DNA of 64,000 nt. Source: an uncultured Acidimicrobiales bacterium (GTDB lineage Bacteria > Actinomycetota > Acidimicrobiia > Acidimicrobiales > SZUA-35). Under the pieces are notes generated by a model, which saw nothing but the letters and a program-made list of their open reading frames with translations, had not been told where the DNA came from and searched no databases. Positions 41,151 through 50,016 of the stretch are shown piece after piece; the first letter of the stretch is position 1, and each line of letters starts with the position of its first letter. Position numbers and translations under genes: made by a program. The stretch covers positions 108,600-172,599 of the forward strand of contig CALAJQ010000010.1 in the NCBI GenBank assembly GCA_937922785.1, in the 5' to 3' direction.

Positions 41151-43373
41151 TTAGGCGCTAACTACCTCGACTGGGATCGCATTAAGCACGGCGTTACCCG
41201 AGATGTGACACCAGACCGAATCATCGGTGAGAGCATTTGAGTTGACACCTGCGTGTTCGGCCGCAACTGACAGTCGAGCGCCGGGCGCGTTGTGACCCCA
41301 CCCGTGCGGCAAGCTGACTACACCTTCCATAACATCGGAGGTGACTTCGACAGGGGCCTTCAGCGACCCAACTTTGGATGAAATCGTGGCCGCTCCCCCG
41401 TGGATCAGTCCTAGTCGATCAGCATCGGAAGGGTTCACTTGCAGGGTGCAACGTTCTGCGCCCTTGACCAAGACCTTCACGTTGTGCATCCAGGAGTTAT
41501 TGGACCGAAGATGCCGACGACCAACCAGAACTAAGCCCTCTGGATCAGTCTGGCTTTCAAATGCCGAACGCAACCGTGCGAAATCTGTGACCACGGGCTC
41601 GGGGGCCAGCTCAACCAGTCCCGATGCAGTTTTGATCATTCCCGGCAATCGCTCTGTCATCGGACCAAAGTCGAGACCGTGAGGATTAGCTCTGAGCTTC
41701 GCAATGCTAAGACCGTCGACATCAGCGCCAAACCCTTCGCCGAACCGGCCCGTGCGCAGCTTGAGGTCCAGCAAACGTTCCGCTGGATGCGGCTCAGTCA
41801 ATGCCTCCAGAATCTCCTCACGATCCCGGCCAAATATCGGGCTATCTGCGCTTGCAATCTCTCTGTCAACGGCGGCACCAAGTAGTTGATCGTGGATGAC
41901 GCTCGGTAAGGTTTCGGGCCCGTAGCCGGCAATTGCCAGGGCCAGCCGAGCATGGGTATCACAGTCCTCGGGGTGATCGGTTTCGAAGACGGGCTCGGAA
42001 TAGTTGGCTACCACCCGTATCGCGTTCGACATGAACGCCAGGTCAAAGTGACTGCGCTGCAACGCAGCCCTAGGTGGAAGGATTACGTCAGCGTGACGGG
42101 AGGTCTCGGTGATGTATGGGTCCACTGAAACCATGAACTCCAATGACTCAAAAGCGGCGTCTAACCGGTCGCTATTGGGGTATGACCTGATCGGGTTTCC
42201 AGCGATCACGACCATCGCCTTGATTTGCCCCTCGCCCTCAGTCTCAATTTCGTCGGCCAAAGTGATCGACGGGAACTCGCCGTTTACTTCAGGCAACCCC
42301 TTTACGCGGCTCTTCCACCGACCAAGTTTGTAGCCCCGACCGCCTGGCTTGCGGTCGGGCGTTCTGATCCAGGCAGGCGCAGCAAACATCGCCCCACCAG
42401 GTCGATCCAGATTGCCAGTGATCACGTTGAGCACGTCAGTGGCCCAAGAGGTGAGCGTTCCGAACTCGACGGTGTGGGCACCCATACGCCCGTAGGCAAC
42501 CGCGCTGTCGGCGGCAGCGAACTCGGTAGCCAGGCGGCGAATGACTTCGGCGTCGATTCCAGTTTGTGCTTGGACCGCTTCGGGCCCAAACCCAGCCACA
42601 GCTTCAGCGACCCACTCAAGGCCAGCCGTGTGTGGCTCGAGACGACCAATATTCACAAGACCTTGGGCGAAGATCTCGTTGATCATCGCGAGCAGCAGGT
42701 AAATGTCACCCCCAGGCTTTATTGATACATGTTCGGTGGCCTTGGCTGCAGTCTTGGAACGCCTGGGATCGACCACAACCAGAGAACCACCTCGCTCCAT
42801 CAACTGGTCGAGCCGTCCCGGAAAGTCAGGAGCGGTCACCAGCGACCCGTTAGATACATATGGGTTGCCGCCCAGAATCAGCATGTAGTCGGTGCGGTCG
42901 ATGTCAGGCAGCGGGAAGGCGTTGGGGCTTCCCCACATCAGGCCCGACGTTACGTGCTTTGGCATTTGATCCACCGTTGAAGCACTAAATATGTTCTCAG
43001 AACCCACAGCTTGGATAACTGGCCGCAAATAGAGCTGACCAGCCAAGGTGTGCACGTTGGGGTTACCCAGGAACATCCCCACCGAGTTCTTGCCATCTCT
43101 AGCGCTTATGGCCGGTAGCCGGTCGGCTATTTCGGCGAAAGCTTCGTCCCACGTGGCGGGCTCAAATCGGCCGTCGCGCTTGATCATCGGAGCCGTCAAT
43201 CGGTCTGGATCCTGGTAGAGCTGTTTCAGGGTCGAGCCCTTTGGGCAGATAAAGCCTTGAGAAAAGACATCCTTCTGATCGCCACGTATCCGAACCACTT
43301 CCTCACCCTTAGTGGTCACTTCTAGGCCACAAGTGGCTTCGCATAGTGGACAGGTGACGTAATGGGTATCCAT
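41151..43373 (-). CDS. Molybdopterin oxidoreductase, formate-dehydrogenase/nitrate-reductase-like
   Basis: A 740-residue DMSO-reductase-family enzyme. The N-terminal [4Fe-4S] motif is CPLCEATCGLEV...FICPKG. The bis-MGD domains follow (ILGGNPYVSNGS, VVVDPRRSKTA, VVIAGNPIRSYPNSD), and the C-terminal MGD domain contains GRRHLRSNNSWMHN and LPHGWGHN. It is cytoplasmic: no twin-arginine signal. The ATG at 43373 (MDTHYVTCPLCE) is chosen because the longer frame enters the divergent lipoprotein gene region. No electron-transfer subunit (FdhB, NuoEF-like) adjoins it; the neighbour is an MFS transporter. The substrate is therefore open. Confidence 0.85.
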   Translation of the reverse strand: MDTHYVTCPLCEATCGLEVTTKGEEVVRIRGDQKDVFSQGFICPKGSTLKQLYQDPDRLTAPMIKRDGRFEPATWDEAFAEIADRLPAISARDGKNSVGMFLGNPNVHTLAGQLYLRPVIQAVGSENIFSASTVDQMPKHVTSGLMWGSPNAFPLPDIDRTDYMLILGGNPYVSNGSLVTAPDFPGRLDQLMERGGSLVVVDPRRSKTAAKATEHVSIKPGGDIYLLLAMINEIFAQGLVNIGRLEPHTAGLEWVAEAVAGFGPEAVQAQTGIDAEVIRRLATEFAAADSAVAYGRMGAHTVEFGTLTSWATDVLNVITGNLDRPGGAMFAAPAWIRTPDRKPGGRGYKLGRWKSRVKGLPEVNGEFPSITLADEIETEGEGQIKAMVVIAGNPIRSYPNSDRLDAAFESLEFMVSVDPYITETSRHADVILPPRAALQRSHFDLAFMSNAIRVVANYSEPVFETDHPEDCDTHARLALAIAGYGPETLPSVIHDQLLGAAVDREIASADSPIFGRDREEILEALTEPHPAERLLDLKLRTGRFGEGFGADVDGLSIAKLRANPHGLDFGPMTERLPGMIKTASGLVELAPEPVVTDFARLRSAFESQTDPEGLVLVGRRHLRSNNSWMHNVKVLVKGAERCTLQVNPSDADRLGLIHGGAATISSKVGSLKAPVEVTSDVMEGVVSLPHGWGHNAPGARLSVAAEHAGVNSNALTDDSVWCHISGNAVLNAIPVEVVSA

Positions 43374-43423
43374 ACATGCAACGTAGCTCAAGGTCGCATT
43401 GCCTCTCGATATCGTGTCGCCTA

Positions 43424-45643
43424 ATGCTTCCGCGCTTAAAAACCCAGTTGGCACTCCTAATCGCCCTGAGTCTCGTTGTTGCAGCGTGCACTAGCTCAGA
43501 TGATCCCGACCAGGCCGAAGCAACCCAAGCCACAACGGCGGTATCTGCTGAACCCGAAGTAACGACGTCACCGGACCCAGCAGCCGATTCCGATTCTGAG
43601 ACCGAAACCAGCGTCAACTCAATCACAAGCGACGCACGAGTTGAAGTTGCCCTGGTGTTTAGCTACCACGAGCCTTACCTCCCACCAATTGATGGAGCGC
43701 TCGAACTATCACGGTCACGGCTGTCTGCTGCTCGCAACTACCTCGACGTACCTCAACTCCTGGAAGAGTTTCCAACAGCCAGCGCCTCCATTGCCATTAG
43801 TGCGCCGACGATCCTGCAACTTGAGTCGCTTGTAAACCGACGAGGACTTCAGCGGACCGTTGACCGTCATTACTTGGTAACCAACAAGCTGCCCAGCGAT
43901 CTGACCCCAGATGAGCGACAGTTCATTCTCAACAACTTCTTTGAAGGTCCCGCTGAAGCCTTTGAGACCTATGAACGTTGGGATGAACTTCGGGAACGTC
44001 GCGATGCTGGCTCAACTCTGACTGACGCAGATCTCGGTGACATCACCGTGTACTTCCACCTCGCACAGCTCGACCCAGAGTTGGTGATTGCCAACGAAAA
44101 CCTTTCGAGCCTAAAGGACCGATCCGGCTCCTTCACTCTGGAAGATGCCCGCCAGGTGCTTCAGGCCATCGACAATCAGATCGACCGCATAAGTGGGTCC
44201 TACACAGATCTGTATGAGACCGACAGGTTGGAAGTAATCACCTCAACTGGGGCTCTCCCAAACGCTGACCCCGTCCGTGCGGCCACCGACGTTACTGTCG
44301 CTCTTGGCGTAGCGGCGGACTTTGTTGACAAGGCTCCCAAGGGCATCACCATCACCGGTGATGTGGCTGACGAGTCTGATTTAGAGGCGATGGCCGACGG
44401 CGGTGCGCAATGGATTCTCTCGATGAATTCGAACGGCCAAGCCCCCACAACCGCTCCGGCATCGGTCGCCGACGGCGCTCTCAAAATCGTCGCCTCGGAC
44501 CCCACCCTGGCTCGCCTGATCGCTGAAGACTATTCAGAACTGAGCGCAGCCGAGGCAACCGAGGATTTCCTGGGACGGTTGGGAGCTATTGCTGATCAGC
44601 AGGGAACCGATGAGGCCCCGCTTGTGACTGTTGTGATCGACGCAGCTAACACCTTTGCTAGCTATGAGAACGATGGCAGCACCTTCCTTCGCACATTGGT
44701 GAACGCGCTAACCACTAGCGAAGACTTCGCAATGACAACCCCGTCGCGCTACATAACTCAGCACGCAAGCACCATCGTTCCGGTGCCCGAAATCGATGCG
44801 GTCTTCAGCTCCGACGTCTCAAGCTGGCAGGGTGAACCAGAAGAGGACGCTGCAGCGGCTCTGATTACTGAGGCCCGAACTGCACTTGATGAACTGGTTT
44901 CAGAAGGCGATCTGCAGGACAGTGTTGTGCAAGATGCAGAGCGACTAATTCGTAACGCCGAGGTCAGTGAGTTCGGTTTCTATTTCGGGCAAGATCACGA
45001 CTCGGGCCAAGACGACGTCTTTGACCGAGGTTTCCGCCAGTGGCTCAGATCTGCCTATGAGGCGGTTGGCGCCGAGGTCAGTGAGAGTATCGATACACCG
45101 ATCGTTGCGCCCCAGCTTGTTGTGCCAATCAACGTCGCCAGCGGTGCGGTGGCAATCAATATTGACGGGAATCCAAGCGACTGGGCGGAGGCGACCCTGT
45201 TTGACTTTGCCGACACCAACGACGTGGTCGCCCAGTTTGGTGTTGCGGTCGATGGTGAAGCGTTGGCGCTCCGATTCGATGGAGGTATCGAGTCTGAAGT
45301 TCAGCTATACCTTTCAATCCCCCGGAACGAGCCTGACCGTACAACCACGATTTCAGGCGACACGCTGGGCTTTGGCGCAACTCACATGATCATCTGGACC
45401 GACACCGAGGGAGCGTGTCTTGCCGAGATCTTGCCACCAGAAGGCCAGTTCAACACGCTGCCTACCGGATGTGTTCTGATTCCATCAGGCCTTAGCGAAG
45501 CGGGCGTAGAGCTTAAGGTTCCTTCCGAGCTTGTGGGGGGACTTTCTGAAGGTGATGTAATTTCAGTGAGGATCAAAACCGGAAGCTCTCTTGGACCTAT
45601 CGCCGGGCCAATCGTTGCTGAAATCCCAGCCGATTCGCCTTAA
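43424..45643 (+). CDS. Secreted GH57-like lipoprotein with C-terminal beta domain
   Basis: A 739-residue lipoprotein: signal ALLIALSLVVAAC with the lipobox Cys, then an acidic Thr/Ser/Glu linker. The next part follows the N-terminal pattern of glycoside hydrolase family 57: VALVFSYHEPYLPP, SRLSAARNYLDVPQLLEEFP and SDLTPDERQFILNNFFEG. The C-terminal part (INIDGNPSDWAEATLFDFAD and following) resembles the CBM9-like domain attached to GH57 amylopullulanases. It would act on alpha-glucans outside the membrane if catalytic. I could not locate the nucleophile Glu with confidence, so an inactive relative is possible. Start ATG 43424 by the signal peptide. Confidence 0.65.
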   Translation: MLPRLKTQLALLIALSLVVAACTSSDDPDQAEATQATTAVSAEPEVTTSPDPAADSDSETETSVNSITSDARVEVALVFSYHEPYLPPIDGALELSRSRLSAARNYLDVPQLLEEFPTASASIAISAPTILQLESLVNRRGLQRTVDRHYLVTNKLPSDLTPDERQFILNNFFEGPAEAFETYERWDELRERRDAGSTLTDADLGDITVYFHLAQLDPELVIANENLSSLKDRSGSFTLEDARQVLQAIDNQIDRISGSYTDLYETDRLEVITSTGALPNADPVRAATDVTVALGVAADFVDKAPKGITITGDVADESDLEAMADGGAQWILSMNSNGQAPTTAPASVADGALKIVASDPTLARLIAEDYSELSAAEATEDFLGRLGAIADQQGTDEAPLVTVVIDAANTFASYENDGSTFLRTLVNALTTSEDFAMTTPSRYITQHASTIVPVPEIDAVFSSDVSSWQGEPEEDAAAALITEARTALDELVSEGDLQDSVVQDAERLIRNAEVSEFGFYFGQDHDSGQDDVFDRGFRQWLRSAYEAVGAEVSESIDTPIVAPQLVVPINVASGAVAINIDGNPSDWAEATLFDFADTNDVVAQFGVAVDGEALALRFDGGIESEVQLYLSIPRNEPDRTTTISGDTLGFGATHMIIWTDTEGACLAEILPPEGQFNTLPTGCVLIPSGLSEAGVELKVPSELVGGLSEGDVISVRIKTGSSLGPIAGPIVAEIPADSP

Positions 45644-45646
45644 GCC

Positions 45647-46030
45647 TCAGCTTGCCTGAGCCAGTGGAGGCTTAGTCGGGGCCAACAGTTCCGCCACCTG
45701 AGCGTCAACTGAGCACCAAAGCGCATCCCTGAACGCTCCTTGCTCTTTCGCTGGCACCTCGGTTGCGGCAAGTACACCCTCGATCATGTCTGCGATCACT
45801 GCCACTACTGAACGGTTTCGGGTAGCAACGGCAACAGTCGCTGAGCCATCTTCGCGCCGACTAATTGAGCGCCGAACACCGGCGATGCGAGGCGGACTGC
45901 GGAAACTAGGGGCATCGTGTCCCATTTGTCGAGCTTGCAGCGAAAGCTCTCGAGCCACTGTTGCGAATGCAACCGAGGAAAGCCCGCCGCTTGCCCTGTT
46001 CGAATTTGTACGTTTTCCCGGTTTCTTCAT
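45647..46030 (-). CDS. Hypothetical protein
   Basis: A protein of about 127 residues with a basic N-terminal half (many Arg and Ser, KKPGKRTNSNRASGG, SFRSPPRIAGVRRSISRRED) and a more ordinary helical C-terminal half (AVIADMIEGVLAATEVPA and following). I do not recognise it. The ATG at 46030 is chosen; one at 46054 is in frame. It converges with the GH57-like gene, ending 3 bp from it, and diverges from the nuclease gene at 46103. Confidence 0.5.
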   Translation of the reverse strand: MKKPGKRTNSNRASGGLSSVAFATVARELSLQARQMGHDAPSFRSPPRIAGVRRSISRREDGSATVAVATRNRSVVAVIADMIEGVLAATEVPAKEQGAFRDALWCSVDAQVAELLAPTKPPLAQAS

Positions 46031-46102
46031 CTCTACCAACTCCACACAACCCACTATGACTAAGGCCTATGACAGTATTGATTTCGTGTCAGTATTGATC
46101 CC

Positions 46103-47071
46103 ATGTCGCTAGCCACTCAACCACCTCTTAACCCTGCTCAACAGCAGGTAATGGACGAGCTCGGCACCACGGACCGGCCGACCTTTCGCGATGACCTACG
46201 AGATCACCTGCGGCACGAGATTGAGGAGACTTTGGCCCCCGTCGTTGCCCAGATAGAAAACGACGACGACACAGACCGGGCTGAAGTGTTTGTCTCCAAA
46301 CGCGACCTAGCCATGGTTCATGGTTGCGAGGCCTGCTTTGTTGCAGACAAGAAGATCGACTTCGAATGGTCGATCCCGGCCGCCCGCGGGACGGTGGCTC
46401 ACAAGGCCATCGAACTACTGATCGGCTTCCGTGGTAACCCGACTCCGCTAGACCTTGTGCAAGAGGCTCTCGCTCGCTACGAATCAGAGGATCGGGGCTT
46501 GGGGTTGTTCATTGGCGGTCTAAGCGAGGGCGAGAGGGCCGACTTGGTGGCCAGGGCCAATGACAACGTGGCTGTGTTTATGGAGAGCTTCCCGCCGCTG
46601 GAACGCAAGTGGCGCCCGGTTACCGAGAGCCGAGTCCGGGCTGAGTTTCGCCACGGTCGGGTCATCCTGGCCGGCAAGGTGGACCTCAGTTTGGGATACG
46701 CGCGCGGCAATCAGGCCGGAAAGGTCCTAATCGATCTCAAGACTGGCGCCCCTTACAGCGGCCACATCGAAGACCTCAGGTTTTACGGTCTGCTTGAAAC
46801 ACTGCGGTGCGGTGTACCGCCTCGGTTGCTTGTGAACTACTACACCGAGTCAGGGACCCCAAGTTCAGAACACGTAACAGAAGACCTCATGTGGTCGACT
46901 GCACGGCGAGTAGTTGAAGCAGTAGCAAAGGTGGTCGAACTCAACGAAGCGGTTAGAGAACCGGTGAAGACTCCAGGACGGTCTTGCCGCTTTTGTCCGT
47001 TACTGGTCGAATGCGACGAGGGCCAACGCCACATGCGCAAACGAGACGAAGACGACGATCTCCCAGACTGA
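46103..47071 (+). CDS. PD-(D/E)XK Fe-S nuclease of Cas4/AddB type
   Basis: A 322-residue protein with RecB-type nuclease motifs: His in AHKAIELLIG, Asp in GKVDLSLGYA, the D-x-K in VLIDLKTGAPYSG and the downstream IEDLRFYGLL helix. Cysteines C75 and C78 near the N-terminus, and C295-x2-C298-x5-C304 (CRFCPLLVEC) at the C-terminus, match the split [4Fe-4S] cage of Cas4 and AddB. It is expected to be a single-strand-directed exonuclease or DNA-end processor. There is no CRISPR array, helicase or AddA partner nearby, so it is probably a housekeeping repair protein rather than part of CRISPR adaptation. Confidence 0.78.
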   Translation: MSLATQPPLNPAQQQVMDELGTTDRPTFRDDLRDHLRHEIEETLAPVVAQIENDDDTDRAEVFVSKRDLAMVHGCEACFVADKKIDFEWSIPAARGTVAHKAIELLIGFRGNPTPLDLVQEALARYESEDRGLGLFIGGLSEGERADLVARANDNVAVFMESFPPLERKWRPVTESRVRAEFRHGRVILAGKVDLSLGYARGNQAGKVLIDLKTGAPYSGHIEDLRFYGLLETLRCGVPPRLLVNYYTESGTPSSEHVTEDLMWSTARRVVEAVAKVVELNEAVREPVKTPGRSCRFCPLLVECDEGQRHMRKRDEDDDLPD

Positions 47072-47092
47072 GTTATCCACAGATCAGACCAC

Positions 47093-47836
47093 CTAGCTAC
47101 TTTTGAGACTTGACCCCATGAGGGTGTCGCCGACGTTGATTGTGCCTTCGGCCTTTACCAGCGTGCCGATGCCGAGGAAGCGATTGTGGTCGGAGTTGAT
47201 CTTGCGGAGTACGTCTAGATCCCGCCCTATCCCTGGTTGAGGCCTGGTTACCATCACGCAGCGGTCGATTTGCTTAGTGACGTTTAGCTCGGCCGAACCG
47301 ACCGTGATGCTGCTATCCACCCAGGCGTCCTCGGCGCGAGCCCCGACCCCATCGATGATGAGATTGGTCCTGAACCGACCAAGGTCCCAGTCCCCCAAGG
47401 TTGCAACCGAAACAATCGAGATACGAGTTCTGGTGCTGTCGTGAAATGCCCCGCCTGGTCCGGTCCAGCTAACCCAATCAGAATCGTTCTCAAAGTCCAT
47501 TGGATTCTCATAGGTACCGCCGGCATCTGCGGTGGCGCGAACCAGCGAAACATCGATTCCTAACCAGGCCGACAACACAGAGTCGGTGCTTGGGTCAGCG
47601 CCGCTGGTCTCGGTGCCATCAGGCAGGGTTATGACCACATCATCATCAACCACGCGGGCCGAAGCCATGAGCAGTTCCGGGGTGCGACGAGCGGTCAGGT
47701 TGTTGCCTGATGCAAGGTCAAGAATCGACCAGCCACGGTCGAACGCCAAGCCGTTCTGGCCAACCGGTGCACTAGTTAAGGACTCCCCACGAACTGATTT
47801 GATTGGGAATCGCCAGATTTGGGTGACCTTAGCCAT
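47093..47836 (-). CDS. MOSC-domain protein
   Basis: A 247-residue protein with the N-terminal MOSC beta-barrel (TQIWRFPIKSVRGESLTSAP) and a MOSC core: FRTNLIIDGVGARAEDAWV, then CVMVTRPQPGIGRD. MOSC proteins bind molybdenum cofactor and reduce N-hydroxylated substrates, or carry sulfur. The ATG at 47836 (MAKVTQIW) overlaps the end of the flippase-like gene by 8 bp; the longer frame runs inside the repeat region of that gene. The conserved Cys is in DRCVMVT, consistent with MARC-like enzymes. Confidence 0.85.
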   Translation of the reverse strand: MAKVTQIWRFPIKSVRGESLTSAPVGQNGLAFDRGWSILDLASGNNLTARRTPELLMASARVVDDDVVITLPDGTETSGADPSTDSVLSAWLGIDVSLVRATADAGGTYENPMDFENDSDWVSWTGPGGAFHDSTRTRISIVSVATLGDWDLGRFRTNLIIDGVGARAEDAWVDSSITVGSAELNVTKQIDRCVMVTRPQPGIGRDLDVLRKINSDHNRFLGIGTLVKAEGTINVGDTLMGSSLKSS

Positions 47837-48971
47837 GTGCTGTGAACCTCTTGTCGTTTCCGTCTGTGTTTCCGCCGGCGCTTCCGCCGGTGTTTCCGCC
47901 GCCGAAACCGTCAATACCTGAAGCGTTTCCGCCGGCGAAACCGTCAATACCTGAAGCTCCCGGGTAGCGATAGCGGAAGGCTACCCAAGCAACTGGTCCG
48001 GCCAGGATCGGCAGCCAAAGCGACACTATTCGATATGCCAACGTTGCCAGCAAGGCGTTCTGGAAGCTGATCCCACTGACCACTAGCAGCCAGGTCAGCC
48101 CGCCTTCAACAAAACCGAGACCGCCGGGAGTTATGGGAATCATCGTCAGAACCGCCGCACCCGCATAAGCCAACAACACAAGGCTCAGCCGGGGGTCAGC
48201 TCCAACCGCATACAAAGCGGCCACAAGAGTCAGGTAATCAAACGCCCAATTGGCGGCAGCGGCAAAGACTGCCCTGGACCAAGATGAACCAAGGCTCGAC
48301 ACCATGGTGTCTCGCTCGGCAAGGAGTCGTTCAGGATCAAAGCCCCTCGGATTGTCCGAACGGGATGTGGCCTTCGTGAGAATCCAATTGACCAAGCGGC
48401 CGACGCTCCGAAGCGGGCTGTCTCGCTTGATCGCCAGAACCCCAATACCAACAAGCAATCCGAATAAGACGCCACCGGCAACCGCCGCTGGCCACAACAG
48501 CTCAGGTATCGGCGCCCCAAGAAACGCTAGGACTAAAGCGGCTGCCGGGATCGAGAACAATGCAGCAGTCGAGATTGCTGACGTGGCCGCCAGACCCGCA
48601 GCGGCCTCTCCGGGACGTACGCCAGAAACCGCCAGTACCCGGTAAAGCGTGGCTCCACCTACGGCCGCTCCGCCCGGCACTACCCGGCTGACTGCGTTTG
48701 AAACAAGCTGGGCGCATGCAGCCACAAACCACGAAACTCCGGGTAGTGCGGTCCTAATCAGGACCCACACAAACATGAAACTGATGGTTTCGGTAACCAA
48801 CATGATCAGGAACCAGCGGGGCCTGATGGTTCTGAGATTGGGGACCTGTTGAATAACATCACTTAGTTGGGGCGCAAACAGGTAGAGGGCTATTCCTCCA
48901 AGGGCAAAGAAGAGGCCGTGTTTTAGTAGCGCCTCGGTTGATTCATGTTGAGAACGCCACCCGATCTTCAT
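47829..48971 (-). CDS. UPF0104 / lysylphosphatidylglycerol-synthase-TM-like membrane protein
   Basis: A 380-residue membrane protein with about eight spans. It has the family pattern VSNAVSRVVPGGAAVGGATLYRVL and the late ITPGGLGFVEGGLTWLLV. Related proteins flip or synthesise lipids (MprF flippase half, dolichol-linked sugar systems). The C-terminal cytoplasmic tail is unusual: an 11-residue unit of the form GASGIDGFAGGN is repeated, encoded by 33-bp DNA repeats at about 47896-47960, and is rich in Gly and Asn. It overlaps maf upstream by 4 bp. Confidence 0.8.
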   Translation of the reverse strand: MKIGWRSQHESTEALLKHGLFFALGGIALYLFAPQLSDVIQQVPNLRTIRPRWFLIMLVTETISFMFVWVLIRTALPGVSWFVAACAQLVSNAVSRVVPGGAAVGGATLYRVLAVSGVRPGEAAAGLAATSAISTAALFSIPAAALVLAFLGAPIPELLWPAAVAGGVLFGLLVGIGVLAIKRDSPLRSVGRLVNWILTKATSRSDNPRGFDPERLLAERDTMVSSLGSSWSRAVFAAAANWAFDYLTLVAALYAVGADPRLSLVLLAYAGAAVLTMIPITPGGLGFVEGGLTWLLVVSGISFQNALLATLAYRIVSLWLPILAGPVAWVAFRYRYPGASGIDGFAGGNASGIDGFGGGNTGGSAGGNTDGNDKRFTAHG

Positions 48972-49591
48972 TGGTCTTGCACCCAGCTAAGCAAAGGTCG
49001 CCCAATTCGGCCCAACATTGTCTCAACCATGTGAAGGGGCAAGCCCATCACGTTGTGGAAGCTTCCCTCAATCGAAGTGACAAAAACCGCGCCATAGCCC
49101 TGAATCGCATAGGCCCCAGCTTTACCGAACGGCTCGCCCGAGTCGATGTATTTGGCAATGTCATCATCAGATAGGCGGCGCATCGTGACCTTGGATTCCA
49201 CAACCTCGGCCTCAGACTTTGTGATCTGTCCACCGGTGACTGCTAGAACCGACAAACCAGTAAGAACTTGGTGGGTGTTTCCACTGAGTTTTCCCAACAT
49301 TATTTGGGCGTCATCGGGGTCGACTGGCTTGTTAAGGATCTCGTTGCCGACAACCACAATTGTGTCTGCGGCGATTATCACGGCTTCAGACTGACCCCTC
49401 CTAACAATCGGACCACCCGCAACCTTATTTGCTTTGCCTTGGCTAAGCCGTAAGACCAGGTCAGAGGGTGCTTCATCACTGAAAACAGTCTCATCTATGT
49501 CTGCGGAAATTACCGTCGGTTCGATCCCGATCAGTCGCAGAAGATCAAGCCTTCTGGGCGAAGAAGATGCAAGAATGAGCGGGGTCGCCAT
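48968..49591 (-). CDS. maf: Maf nucleoside triphosphate pyrophosphatase
   Basis: A 207-residue Maf/Ham1-fold enzyme that hydrolyses non-canonical or modified dNTP/UTP. Motifs: ILASSSPRRLDLLRLIG at the N-terminus, the ISADIDETVF segment, and IIAADTIVVVGNEILNKPVD with the catalytic Asp. YIDSGEPFGKAGAYAIQGYG completes the active site. It is first in an operon with the UPF0104 protein and the MOSC protein, joined by short overlaps. Confidence 0.95.
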   Translation of the reverse strand: MATPLILASSSPRRLDLLRLIGIEPTVISADIDETVFSDEAPSDLVLRLSQGKANKVAGGPIVRRGQSEAVIIAADTIVVVGNEILNKPVDPDDAQIMLGKLSGNTHQVLTGLSVLAVTGGQITKSEAEVVESKVTMRRLSDDDIAKYIDSGEPFGKAGAYAIQGYGAVFVTSIEGSFHNVMGLPLHMVETMLGRIGRPLLSWVQDQ

Positions 49592-49656
49592 ACGTCACGC
49601 ATGCTAGAGCAACCAAAGATGCTTTAGCTGACCATCTTCGATGCCGATTGGACTAC

Positions 49657-49995
49657 ATGAGCTCTGAGAACTCATCTGAATCAAACAAGGACTGGATTAA
49701 TCTCCAGCTACGCGCTGATGAGCCAGCTCATTGCGCGCTGTTTAAGCATTTCTTGAACGAACGCGGATTTGCCTTCACCGAAACCCCAAACCACATTGCG
49801 GTTAGGAGTTCAGATGCTGAAAAGATCGCAGAAGCCGTGCATGACTGGGCCTTCCACCCGGACATGCCAGATGACGAGCGCGCCAGCGACACTCTCAATG
49901 CGTTGCTGCGCCATATTGGGTCGATCGTTTTGGATGGCTTGAATGGCACAAGCATGCTGCCCCGAGCCATCGTGAATGGAATCGATCTTCGCTAG
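49657..49995 (+). CDS. Hypothetical protein
   Basis: A soluble acidic protein of about 112 residues (SKDWINLQLRADEPAHCALF-like start, actually NKDWINLQLRADEP, then FLNERGFAFTETPNHIAVRS). No motif I can name. The ATG at 49657 is preferred to the TTG at 49648. It ends 21 bp before the enoyl-CoA hydratase gene and is on the same strand, so co-transcription is likely. Confidence 0.55.
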   Translation: MSSENSSESNKDWINLQLRADEPAHCALFKHFLNERGFAFTETPNHIAVRSSDAEKIAEAVHDWAFHPDMPDDERASDTLNALLRHIGSIVLDGLNGTSMLPRAIVNGIDLR

Positions 49996-50016
49996 CTGCG
50001 CATCTAAGCTCAGCAA

